Source of the DNA: Spirogloea muscicola
Taxonomy: Eukaryota; Streptophyta; Zygnematophyceae; Spirogloeales; Spirogloeaceae
DNA: 39,440 nt
NCBI GenBank assembly: GCA_009602725.1
Contig: WELB01000088.1
Span: forward strand, 270,022 to 309,461
Direction: 5' to 3'
Part shown: positions 9,205-19,900 of the stretch, piece by piece
How positions within the stretch are numbered: position 1 is the first letter of the stretch
Layout of the letters: each line of letters opens with the position of its first letter
Position numbers and translations under genes: made by a program
Notes under the pieces: generated by a model
What the model saw: the letters and a program-made list of their open reading frames with translations, nothing else
Told to the model about the DNA's origin: nothing
Databases searched by the model: none

Positions 9205-10384
9205 TTATCCCCGAGTGAGCACATGCATATCTGACAAGCTATACCGAGGAGCCAAACTACCACCACGGAAGCCACTACCCTGGGCTAATGCACGACCAGC
9301 ACGCTGGTGAATCGCGAGTGCCTGGGAGCGCTGCAGACTCACTGATAGCCGCATTCCATAGTATGCAACGATGTCTTGCGGGACGCTAGAATTGCCTAAG
9401 CTACCCGCCCGACTGCGTCGGCGGGCATCAACATGCAGTGCCAGGCGATGGAGGAGGAGAGACCACTTCGTTCCGTAGCTGCCGTATATGTCCATGGCGC
9501 ACGGGAAGAAGTGGTCGCCCCGGGGGTGGTCGTTTTAGTGCCTCTCCTTATTCCTCTCCGCATGATGTGTCGGCCAACCTGGCACAGTCAGTGTGGGTGC
9601 CCCTGGTTGGAATGCGTCGATGAGAACGACGTTGAGGAGAAGACGAGGTGCACCACTCCGGGGGGTGGCCACCACATCCAGACGCCTGACGTAAGGCCTG
9701 CCACGATTCTGATGTACTGGTATGATGCTCGGCACCTCCATGGCCGCATGATAACCTGCCTCGCGCACCAAGCCATACATAGCGTCTCTGAGAAGATTGT
9801 GGGAGGCATTACGTTCACTTCCCGCAACACATCGAAGCATGTGAGCTGCCAAAGAGATCTCATCCTCCGAACGATGGCCACATTCACACTGTCGAATGCT
9901 AGCCAAACAAAATGGAGGGAGGCCGAGATGGTGATGGACAGCCGTCCGGAAGAGGTCGTCGGAGAGCCGGAGGGATTCTTAGATCGGCAAAGCGTTGAGC
10001 CACTCCGACGCCCCCGGAGAGCTGATGGAATGAAGACGAGAAATCCAACGCCCCTCCTCCCTTGAGCAGAGCTTGGAGGTGGCTCATGGCTTGCTCACTG
10101 GCTGTGCATGGAAATCGAGCTTGAGCCTTCAGATCAGAGCATCTTGCCCACGCCGCAAAGTCGATCTGATCTGCCGCAAGTGATGGGAAGGAGCGGAGAA
10201 GGTCTCTGCGAACGTCAGAGAGGGAGCTTTGAAATGGCAGGGTCCCATTTGCCACTCCAGCTATTGCTGGTGCCAGTACTGGCTGACCCCTCCTGATGAA
10301 GCGCGTTGAAACTGTGGAGGCCACTTGCGCCCAAACACCCCAGGTGTGCCGCGCGAGCCAGGTGAGCCAGTGGGCGGCAGCCAA
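9205..10384 (-). pseudogene. Retrotransposon C-terminal region, copy D
   Basis: Three frames follow each other on the minus strand: 10384-9899 (upstream segment with LLRSFPSLAADQIDFAAWAR), 9906-9535, and 9495-9205. The middle one shows C-E-C, then HMLRC (CxC-x13-H-x4-C, a probable zinc knuckle), then HNLLRDAMYGLVREAGYHA, LDVVATPR and LNVVLIDAF. The last shows MDIYGSYGTKWSLLLHRLAL and ends DMHVLTRG. This is the same domain order as copy B but with the Cys pair intact, making it the best-preserved copy for the zinc-finger and endonuclease core. Frameshifts show it is dead. No reverse transcriptase part was recognised upstream. Confidence 0.65.
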
Positions 10385-10424
10385 GGCCGCCCTTGCCTAC
10401 AGGGGGGATCCCGTGTATTAGAAA

Positions 10425-10510
10425 CAAATGTAGGCCAAATGGCCAAGTACAAAGGCAAGCACATCTACATAACCTACAGCAGATTGACCCGCTCAATCTG
10501 CTGTAGGGGG
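10425..10510 (-). repeat. Retroelement 3' tail, copy 3 (solo)
   Basis: The minus strand reads GAGCGGGTCAATCTGCTGTA, GGTTATGTAGATGTGCTTGC, CTTTGTACTTGGCCATTTGG and CCTACATTTGTTTC. It is not adjacent to an LTRGY coding end, so it is a 5'-truncated insertion consisting almost only of the 3' UTR. Confidence 0.68.
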
Positions 10511-10711
10511 GAGCGTCAATTGGAGGAGGGCGGCAGGCGATGTGGGGAGTGCCGGGTGGTCCAGCAGGCTGAGCAGAGCCTGTTGGAGGCTCTCATCTGC
10601 AGCGGCATATATGGTGTCCAGAGCGGTAGTGGGAGGAACTGCCCCCCTACAGTCATCCCTGTCTAAGGTTATCCTCCGTTAGCTTATATCCTTCATAACG
10701 TTATCAGATTC

Positions 10712-10736
10712 TGGCAAACCGAGTCGGTTTGCCAGT
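10712..10736. repeat. Perfect 11-bp inverted repeat (hairpin)
   Basis: CTGGCAAACCG and its inverse CGGTTTGCCAG are separated by AGT. It lies in a locally AT-rich island between the retroelement debris and the tandem repeat at 10800. No gene overlaps it. Confidence 0.75.
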
Positions 10737-10796
10737 ATAATTTCATGATCCACTATACTTCCAAACTGTATATTTTTCTCAAAATATAAGCTTGTA

Positions 10797-10892
10797 CCCA
10801 TGGACGGACCGTGCGGACGGACCGTGCGCCGGACCGTGCGACGGCGTGCGAAGGACGGGCCGTGCGACGGACCGTGCGACGGGCCGTGCGGC
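10797..10892. repeat. Degenerate tandem repeat, about 10-bp unit
   Basis: About eight units of the type GGACCGTGCG(AC) occur in a row with substitutions (GGACCGTGC, GGGCCGTGC, GGCGTGC). The array is GC-rich inside an AT-rich surround. No function is evident. Confidence 0.7.
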
Positions 10893-11309
10893 CAAAACAA
10901 GAGTTACCGTCATGTCCTGTCTATCGTTATATACAGAGCATCCCCAACCGACCGTAGGGCCTCTAAGACAGGGTTTTGACTGTTCTTGACTTTTAGGAGA
11001 AGTCAAGTGGAAGAAGGGATCTGGCCGCGCTTTCTCTCTCGCAGAGTCAAGGAGCGTGCTTTTTGCGCTGAAGCTTCCGGCCGCTTTCAGATACTGCAGA
11101 TTCTTCCTTGAGCTGGCTCTCACAGCCGTCAACTTCCGTTGGGATTCCTGTTCCTTACTGTATCAGCAGCCGCCGCGGCTGCCGCCGGAAGAGGCGCCGC
11201 GGATTGCGGCGGCCTCGGACGCGGCGCCGGTCCCGCCGCCGAGGCTCGCGCCTCCGCCGTCGTCCCCGCTGGCGGCGGAGGATAACACTGCGGCGCTTCC
11301 CCGCCAGCC

Positions 11310-12079
11310 ATGGNCGGGGGGGGCGGCGAATGCGCAGCCCATCCCCGGGCTGCGCATCGCGGAGCCGCGGACGCCGCCGCAGCCCGGGCAGGTCATCGTC
11401 AGCTACGAGGTCTGCCTCCCTGAGGTGAGCCGCCGCCGCCGCCGCCGCCGCCGCAGCGCCGCAGGCTCTGGGGCTCTGGGCTCCGGGCAGGTGCTGCGCT
11501 CCTGACGTGCGCTCTTGCACCTTGCGGCGTTGGCGGCCAGGTCGGCTGCTGCCGCTGCGAGGACCTGTCGATGGCCGGCATCATCGCCATTGTGCTGCTC
11601 ATCATCTTCTTCCCGTTCCTCGCCTGCATCCCCTGCTGCATGCCCGACTGCTTCAACGTAATGCCCCAAAAGCTTGAGCTCGCCATGCTGGCACTGGCAT
11701 CGAGCCAGTACGCAGCAGTGCTTGTGGTCAGGGCTGTTGGGCTTTGACATTACTATCTTGTCCGCCACTTGCTAAGGCCGCCATGGGCCGAGCAGGCGTG
11801 GTGCACAGTGGGTGCTATGGGAAGTTGACACCAGTCGAGTGCACTCACGGGTCAGGTGTCCTGCCAGGCTGATGCAGCCGCCGCCGGTGTGTCTTGCCGA
11901 TTGACTCCTTGGGCTGTGCCGCTGTGTGTGCTTTGTGGCCATTGCAGAAGCACCAGCGGCCTGTCTACGGCTACCCCCAGCAGCACCAGGCGACTGCAGC
12001 AGCTTATGTGCAGCCGCCAGCGCCCCAGCACGCTACGTATGGTGTGCCTGTTGCCGTGCCTGTTGCCAACTACGCCTGA
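11310..12079 (+). CDS. Small Cys-rich single-pass membrane protein of unknown family
   Basis: Exons 11310-11424, 11541-11657 and 11948-12079 give about 120 aa if the single 'n' at 11314 is skipped; the ATG at 11310 is then in frame (MAGGAANAQPIPGLRIAEPR). Domain order: a Pro-rich cytosolic-looking N terminus; CCRCEDLSMAG; a hydrophobic segment IIAIVLLIIFFPFLACIP (about residues 50-68); CCMPDC; then QRPVYGYPQQ and a Gln/Pro/Tyr/Val-rich tail ending in TGA at 12077. The CC-x-C / membrane / P-C-C-x-x-x-C pattern resembles LITAF-like or other plant Cys-rich membrane-anchored proteins, but I do not recognise the family. Upstream sequence to 11150 is repeat-derived, so the promoter abuts transposon debris. 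Splice phases are all 0. Confidence 0.66.
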
Positions 12080-12900
12080 TGCCTTGTTGACAAACAGCCC
12101 ACATAGAGAGACAATCTGAGGCGGTCCACTGCTCCATAAGCGCCGTTCACCAGCCTCATTGCTAATTTTCCTGCTTAATAAGCCACTTATAACACTTGTG
12201 CTACATATAGTGACGTCTCTTGCTCATAATGTCTACAGAAGCAAGTACTCTTGTCGTGTCTGATGGCTACCACGATGTTGCTTGATGGAGAGCTCTGTAT
12301 AAGCAATTGTCACATCAGACGTACATCGCACAAATGCATGACTCAGCATTGTTGAGGACTAGCAAGCTCATTGGACCTACGAAATTCATTTGCTGGCCTG
12401 GACGCTAAGCAGAAACATCATAGTGCACAGACGATCTTAAGGCAGCATTGTGCAGATTTTACCAGAAGACTCATGTCCGTCACACCTGCATTTTATACAA
12501 GACTTCTGCTACTCTCGTGATGCAAGGTGAACTACACTTTGCTGTGTCTCGTTGACGTTGGGACTCATACTACACAAGGACTGGAGTGCTGGGGCTGATG
12601 ACTTAGCCGTAGGGCGATTCTAGCAAAGACCGTATATATACGAGCTGCCATTAACCTGGCTTTGTGAAGGTGCCACCAAAGACAGCTGCCACTAAAAGAA
12701 TTAACTGGAGGCTCGCTGGGAAGTGCGAGCACATCCAAGGTGCTCAATTCTGCATGTACGCATGCACTCATCAGGGAGCTAACAGTTAGTAGCTATCATC
12801 TGTCAAATTGAGGGACTAATTTTTGTAACGAGGATATACTCTGGAGGTCGCCGCAGTTTTTTACTGAGCTGAGCGCATTGGATCGAAAGGCCCATAGTCT
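12080..12900. other. 3' flank of the small membrane-protein gene and convergent spacer
   Basis: Even-composition sequence with no recognisable coding region. The first about 150 bases are likely 3' UTR. It separates this plus-strand gene from the 3' end of LCB1 on the minus strand. Confidence 0.4.
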
Positions 12901-12903
12901 GGC

Positions 12904-12931
12904 GTTATTGTGATCAGTTGATCACAATAAC
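12904..12931. repeat. Perfect 13-bp palindrome between convergent genes
   Basis: GTTATTGTGATCA, two bases (GT), then TGATCACAATAAC. It lies 33 bases beyond the LCB1 stop codon, i.e. in its 3' UTR. It could form a strong RNA hairpin in the transcript; any role in 3'-end formation is inference. Confidence 0.78.
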
Positions 12932-12963
12932 TTTAACTTCATACAATGGCTACAGAAGCCCTG

Positions 12964-15900
12964 TTATCTAAGAATGCCCTGGCTGACCCGTTTGAGGGCC
13001 GCTGCCGCCTGAAGCATGGCATCCTCTGTGTGGCCTGCCGAGACAGCTATGCAGATGCCCGCCGGCAAGGTGTCCAGATCCAGCTGTGAGAGCTTACGGA
13101 CGACTACCAAGGTGAATTCCTCCTCCAGCATCTGCAGCAGACAGGTAGCGGCCCCTTACACATCTCTCAGTGGACTATGCTATGCTTGTCAGTATCAAGA
13201 GCCATCAGGAGGATGACTGTGGAATCCTCGTTCATTCACAGATAAGAGCGTGACAAAGCAACAACTGAAGCATGTAAGTGTTACAATGATGTGCCAAATG
13301 TATAGGTTTCAGTGATAAGCTTATACCTTGTCTGCCAGTTGCTGGAGCAATTCAGCATCCAGAGCATAGGACCCCAAGGACCTACTCAATGTGAGGAGGA
13401 CAATTGGAGCATCCACGTCACCTTCGATGCGCAACCTGCGGATACCTATCAGGCCTGACATAACGTACTCCTCGTTAGCATAAATTGATCTAAGAACGCC
13501 CAGTCATTGCTGCTGAACTTCAGGACAGATGTTTTGGTACTGGAAGTCATGATGCTGCAAATAACAATTACATAAATAATGATATAAAGAGATAGTAAGG
13601 GTTATAAGCATAGGGTAACTCCTAACATGCTGTCTATGATGACTACGTTTGAGGTACTCAATTGCAGAAGATGAAGTGCCTCAAACGAGGCAAAAAGAGC
13701 ACTGTTGGCACCAATTTCACAGAATTGCATGTCATAGCTGCATGAGGTTTGACTTTAATACTGAACAGAAACAATTGTGATCTTTTTTGTGTTTGTAGCA
13801 AGAGCCAAACCTGCGCGGAAGGTGGCGACATTCTTCTGCAGCTGAGTGCGAAGGTCCGGATTTGAGTCCATAATGGAAAGAGCAGTGATGGCAGCTGTGG
13901 CTAAGAAGGGGGGAAGAGATGCCGAGAAGCAGTATCCAAGGCCGCTAAGCCTCTGCAGAAGGTGAATAGTAAGTAGGTCAAGGACAACTACTGGTCAACG
14001 GTTGCTGCAAAGTAGGTACCTTTTGACTGAAGCTCATGTGACAGTCTGGAGATGTACCGGAGCACTGCACCTGATGATCAGCCACCTTCGCACTGCCACA
14101 ACAGAAGCCACCTGCTGATGCGAGCGCGTTACCCATGGCAGCCACAATGATGTCCAGCTTCTGCGGCTGCGCACAACACAGACGTGCCAGCCTCATTAAG
14201 CACGTGCACTTGTGACCTCCTCCCTGTGAATCTCCGCGTACACAGTAGCAACAATATGGCCTGTCGTGCAGCATACGTAACTAGTAAGCTGTGTGAGAAT
14301 GCATGAGATGTGAGTAAAACAGGCTGCAAAACCGATTCAGATTTGGACAACTTACAGGTATACCAAAGTACTCTGAGATGCCCCGCCCTGTTCTGCCAAG
14401 AACGCCAATGGAGAGGCTCTCATCCACTAGAAGGCGGAAGAAGTACATCTCCTTGAGCTGAACCAACTTCTTGAGGGGTGCAATCTGGCCTGAGCTCTGA
14501 AACAGCAATTGACCACACTGAGCCCTTCTGAGCAGTATTGTCTCCAGTAGCCGCAATGCATACACTGAGTGGTGATCCATGAAAACCCCCTATGCTGAAG
14601 CTATAAGCTCATTGTTTTAAAAGTGGGCCGTGCACAGACAGAGGACTACGAGGTCCGCAAGTACACTCCAAAGTTGCACAATCGATTAGGAAAAAGGTGG
14701 ACATCAGCCAAACTATCATCTGCTGGCACTGTTGAAGATAGCTAAATTCTGGTGCCATAGCTGTGGCTGAAAGACACAAGACTTCTGAGCAGTTCAAGAA
14801 GTTAATAATCAAGTGACTTTGAGGGTATGTGTAGGTCACATACTTGATTTATAGCCTCAAATATGATGAAGCGGCGGTTCAAGACCTTCTTTTTCCTCTG
14901 GTCCTCCAGTTTGACTTGCTTGAGTATGCGCTCCAGGTCCTCCATGTCATTGTGCCTGAAGTACTTCACCGTACTTCGAGACAAGGTCAACCCATTCACA
15001 ATTCCAAAGTTCACGCCTGCATCTCTGGTCAGCATTACAAACAGCGTTCAGTCAGTGCAGGACAATCACTAGCGTGCAAGTCAGAGTTCCCCCACTACTT
15101 CAAAGTAATTTGATGGAGGCACAAGCAGTCAAGCAAGAAGTATGGAGTACTATATGGTGTGCCGTGTGACTGCTGAGGACTCTGCTTACGCAATGATGAG
15201 GTCGCCTTTCTTGCAAAAGGCAGGTATTGTGCTTGAGGCAGTCGCGAGGCCATAAGAAATAGATGATTGTGTCTTCCACACCCAGGAACTGTGATATCCT
15301 CTCCTCGAGATCCAAGTGCACATCTGGGTGAACCATCACAACAGGGCCCAAGTACCAGGCAAGTTGTCAAGTAGCATGGTATTGCAAATGTAAAACTGCC
15401 ACTGAGTCAATTATCTGACCACTCCAGAACTTTTGTTTGTACTATTATGAGATAAATCTGACGTTTAAACTTGCGTAGAATTTGACAAGACAAGGCACGT
15501 GCTTTACTTGCAATGCGGATTGGCTGACAATCCAAGTCAGCCATCAAGCTCCGTAGGAGGTCATGAGGCAGTAACTACCAGTGGTTCCATAAAAACCACG
15601 TGGGCCACAGGAGCCAACTCCATACTTCATGATAGATGCAGTGCACTCTTTCTGAGATGTCACAACAGCACAGAGAGAGGCAATTGTTGAAAATTGGATA
15701 CTCTGTGATTTAGCAGCCAGACCCTGACAGGCTTAAAGGTACCACTTATGCTGTAGAAGTGATGTGCAGATCCAGCAGGGGAAAGCAGGCTGCAACTCAC
15801 ACCTCAATGTCCGCATGTCCAATCAAGCCCAGAAAATTGTTTGACGCAAGGTTGAGCACACGCCTCCCCTTAATGGTCGTCCATGGAGTTGCTGCACTGC

Positions 15901-16735
15901 AAGAAAAGATATGCAGCTCATTGGCGACCGGTGTTGGCCGAGCAGCGGAATAGCTTCAGCATCCTTACTGGTGGCGAAGCTTGGGTGGAGCCGGAAGCTA
16001 GGGGCTCCTTTAGCTTGACAATGCTGGCAATGGCTCTCTGAGTACACCAGCTATGCTGCGGCACGTCACTGTCAGCGTGCAGTAGCAAGCTGGAACCCTG
16101 AGGCCGCAAGCGAGCGTGAGGTGAGACCTTTCCAGCACAGGAGGCTCGTAGGCCTTGCGGCGCTCGTCGGGAGGCGGATGGAGCGGCTCCGGCGTCCAGT
16201 CGCTGCACAGCTGGTCTACTTCCTGCGGATCACCCCCGCGGCGCCGGTGCCTCAGCGACTCGGACGACGGAAGCCGAGGCCATGACGAGGTGCGCCGTCA
16301 GCTGTCAAGTCGGCGACTCTGAGCTACGTCCAGAGGGACGGAGCTCCGAGGACATGGATTCCTCGGCAGCGCAGCGGTAAGGGGCCCGCCTGGGGCGTGA
16401 GCGGCGGCGCGGCGTCGGCGGCGTAGCTCTTCTGGAGGAAGAGAAAGGCGATGAGGAGCAGCAGCACGCCTTCCAGCAGGTAGTGGCCTGCTCGAGCGGC
16501 GGGGGAGGGAGCTCGTCAGCCGATCGCTGGCTTGCCCGCTCGGCGGCCGAGGCCGCGCAGGGCTGCTGCGCGGCCGCCGTGAGCTGCCCCGAGGCGGCGG
16601 CGCGGTGGCGGCGCTGGCGGCGCATGGGGGCGCACCGCCAATCTGGAAGCCCAGGAAGGTAAGCTCCGACGGCGGGATGCAGGCGGCGAGCGCTTGCCCG
16701 AGGCTGGCCACCAGACCCTCCGCACCGGACGCCAT
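12964..16735 (-). CDS. LCB1: Serine palmitoyltransferase long-chain base subunit 1
   Basis: Serine palmitoyltransferase makes 3-ketosphinganine from serine and palmitoyl-CoA in the ER; LCB1 is the partner of catalytic LCB2. Twelve exons: 16735-16636, 16487-16390, 16222-16128, 15896-15803, 15651-15579, 15323-15190, 15024-14844, 14496-14356, 14166-14071, 13952-13811, 13445-13327, 13131-12964; about 479 aa, the usual length. Seen: N-terminal membrane segment [73 protein letters not shown] with the conserved Cys; [60 protein letters not shown]-terminal [11 protein letters not shown]. The PLP lysine of LCB2 is absent, as expected. Oddities: one extra T in the run at 15254-15256 breaks frame in exon 6 (134 nt instead of 133), and intron 2 starts with GC. 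All other phases agree. Confidence 0.93.
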
Positions 16736-16808
16736 CGCGGCGGGCGGCGGCAGCGATGGCCGCCGCCGCCGCCGNCCTTTCCGGCTTGACTGCCTCACCT
16801 CGGAACCT

Positions 16809-16842
<34 letters not shown>

Positions 16843-16901
16843 TTGCCGCCGCCGCCGCCATTGCCGCAACCGTGGCCCCTCCTCCCGTCTAAGGCGCCTC
16901 C
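16736..16901. promoter_or_regulatory. Shared upstream region of the divergent LCB1 and ABCB genes
   Basis: Only 166 bases separate the two start codons. The interval is almost pure CCG/CGG, including an uninterrupted (CCG)n run at about 16808-16850, and contains a single 'n' at 16775. It must hold both 5' leaders, so the core promoters overlap. No TATA box is seen. Confidence 0.55.
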
Positions 16902-19900
16902 ATGGCGTCGGCGGCCACCGCCGCCGCCACTGCGGCGCGCCTGCCAAGCCGCCAGGCGCAAGCCGGCGCCCGCGTACGATGCCACCTGCCGCAGCTGCTG
17001 CAGGCGTCGTGCCTGCCGCAGCGGCCGCCCTGCTGCCGGGTCGAGCTCCTGCAGCCGCCGCTCGAGTCGCCAACTCGCCGGGGCTGCCCGAAGCGGCGGC
17101 GGCCGCGCCCCTCCAGCGCGCCTGTGTGCGCCACTCTCGCCGTTGCGGCAGACACTGGCACTGGCCGGGGCCCCGAGGACGGCGCTGCCGGTCCCGAAAA
17201 TCCCGCGCCGCGGGGATTTGAACCCGCGTCGTGGCTCGCCCGCGGCCGCGGCCTGCGGCGCGTGCTGCCATTCGTGGCCGAGCGCCTCCCGCTGGTGCTG
17301 GCGGCGTGGGCCATGACCGGCATCGCCGTCGCGTGCCTTCTGGCAGCCGTGCCCCGGATCGGCTCGCTGTCGTCGCTCGTGGCCGCCGGCGACGTGCCGG
17401 CGCTGCTGCGCCACACGGGCGTTCTGCTGGCCGTCGTCGCTGCGCGGTCCGTAGCGCTCTACTTCCAGTCGGCGTGGCTGTGGGAGGCCGCGCTGGGGGC
17501 CACGCTGGCCATGCGGCGCTTCGTCTTTGCCGCGGTCCAGCGCCTCGACATGGAGCGCTTCGAAGGCCGAGGCAGCGTGCCAGTCGGCGACACAGCGTAC
17601 CGCCTCACTGCCGAGGCCGAGGATGCTGGCGACACCATCTATGCCTTCCTGCATGTGTGCGAGCTGCACCTCTGGCCTTCCTCTTGCTCTCGTCTTGGAC
17701 TGAATGCCATGCCGATATGTCAGGAAACAGTAATCTGCAGCCGAGCTCCACTATGGTCTTATTACGAGTCCTGGCAACAGCAGGGCACCGATATTGGGCA
17801 GAACCTTTCCTGAGCTGGCTGCATATCAGACACTCTTGTTTTTATCAGTCCTGAAGATCGTTGTAAGCAGCCAGGACGTTGGCCTGCTACACCTTATTCA
17901 CTGTGCCTCTGGGGGTGGTCCAGATGCTGGTGCCCTCGATCGTGCAGCTGGCTGCCATGTTCGGCCGCATGGTCACACTGAGCCCTCTCCTCACCCTTGC
18001 GACCTTCTGCGTAAGCCTCGTGGACGACCTCCTGCCATCTATCTTCCATGGAGGCACGTAGTCCACTCGTCGTACTTCACCACCTGATGATGTCGTTGTG
18101 TGGAAGCAGGTGCTTCCACTGATGTCAGTCGTCATCGCAGTCCTCGGCGAGAAGCTGCGCGGCCTCTCGCGCAAGGGCCAGGACTCCATTGCCAGCCTTG
18201 CAGCATACATCAATGAGGTCCCTGCCCCTCCGTTAGGCTTCTGCCTAATGACATTATGACCGTATTTTGTCTTTACACCGTGTCTTTCCGATCACCTCAC
18301 TCTCAACCGCATAAAAGATGTTGGAAATTTGTATCTTTCTTCTACCAATCCATCTCCATTAATCTTGACTCCTGAGATGCTTCAGCATAATGGTGTCGCT
18401 TGCAGCTCATTGCTCACACTGCAAGCCTACCGTCAACTCTTCAGGTACTGGCTGCGGCGCTCGTAGTCAAGGCCCACGCAGCAGAGGAATTTGAGGAGCG
18501 CCGATTCGAGGCGCTTGCAGCCACAGACTGTGTGGCCAGGTTGCGCAAGCGGAAGATGAAGGCCTTCATTCCGGAGGTCATCACCGGTGTCTATGCGCTC
18601 ACCGTGTTGGCGCTCTTCTTAGTGGGGACCTGGGCCATCTCCAGGGGCACATTTACTGGGCAGGGCATGGTCTCCTTTCTCACGTCCCTCATCTTTCTTA
18701 TTGATCCCATACAGGTGTCAACATCGCCTCATATGCACTGTGTCACTTACCATGAAGTCAGAACAACCAATTCTCCTTACTTGCAAGATTGTTGTCACTG
18801 TAAAGTTGGAGGAATGCAAGCTTGTTGTGGCACGCTTTACAGGCTATTACAACATTAATCAGGCTGTATACATATGTGAAAATACAGCCTGTTTTTCGTT
18901 TCTGTATGTTTTCCCCAAAAGTCTACAAATCCCTGATTTGTATGTTGTGTACTTGTGGGATAGCTAATTGCAGTCAGTTGGGAGCGCGTACAATGAGATC
19001 AAGCAAGGGGAGCCTGCAATTGAGCGATTGCTTGCGCTTGCGACCCTGGCTCCAAAGGTCATTCATCATCCTACATCTCTTGACTGTGCTCTACAGAAGG
19101 ATTAGCATCATTTGCAATTTACACTGTGTTGTTGAGTAAGTCCTTATGTAGTGTGTGACCAGTCATTCGAGAGCATGTTGGTGCACTCTTACTTGCTTAT
19201 CAGAACAACAGATTGAATCTGGACATACATGCAATGCATATTTGGCTAGACTAGGCACTGCAAAGTCTGCTCCAGTCATTTGCTCATTGCACTCTTGTCA
19301 ATGTCAGGTGGTGGAGAAAGATGGGGCCACAGTTCTAAAATCAGTGCAAGGAGACATTGCCTTTGAGAATGTTAACTTCGCCTATGAAGTAGGACAACCG
19401 TGGATTTTATTTGCATTGAATTTGAAGGTCAAGTCCGGGGAAACTGTTGCCATTGTGGGGCCTTCTGGTGGAGGCAAAACAACGTTGGTCAAGCTTGCAC
19501 TCCGTCTTTACGATCCTGTACTAGGTGAGCACTTCATCATTGATTCAATTTGTCTTAAGAAGATACTCTGACATCAGACACCGGGTGGCATCACTCAATC
19601 AGGTCCCTCTTAACTGGCTTGAGTTAGAGGAGCGCGTGAACCCTTGATCAAAGGGTTCTTCCTGCCCACTATATGAGTTGCTGACAGTAGCCAAGCTGAC
19701 TGCTTACACCAACAAGCTCGCCTGTTTGTCAGTCGACACAGCACTTGCTGTTGAGAGCATGCATAGTTGCTGAGCACTATAAGACTGTGTTTCTGTACTG
19801 ATTACAGGGAGTATTCACATCGATGGCCATGACCTAAGGGACGTCACTCTGAAGAGCCTTCGCCAGGCTGTGGGCATTGTGACTCAGGATACAGTGAGTG

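Noticed and set aside
10797-10892. A CRISPR array
   Set aside because: The units are about 10 bases, contiguous and degenerate, without spacers, and the DNA is eukaryotic nuclear.
12964-16735. LCB1 as a pseudogene because of the frameshift in exon 6
   Set aside because: The other eleven exons keep frame, splice sites and conserved residues, and similar one-base faults occur in unrelated genes of the window, so a sequence error is more likely.
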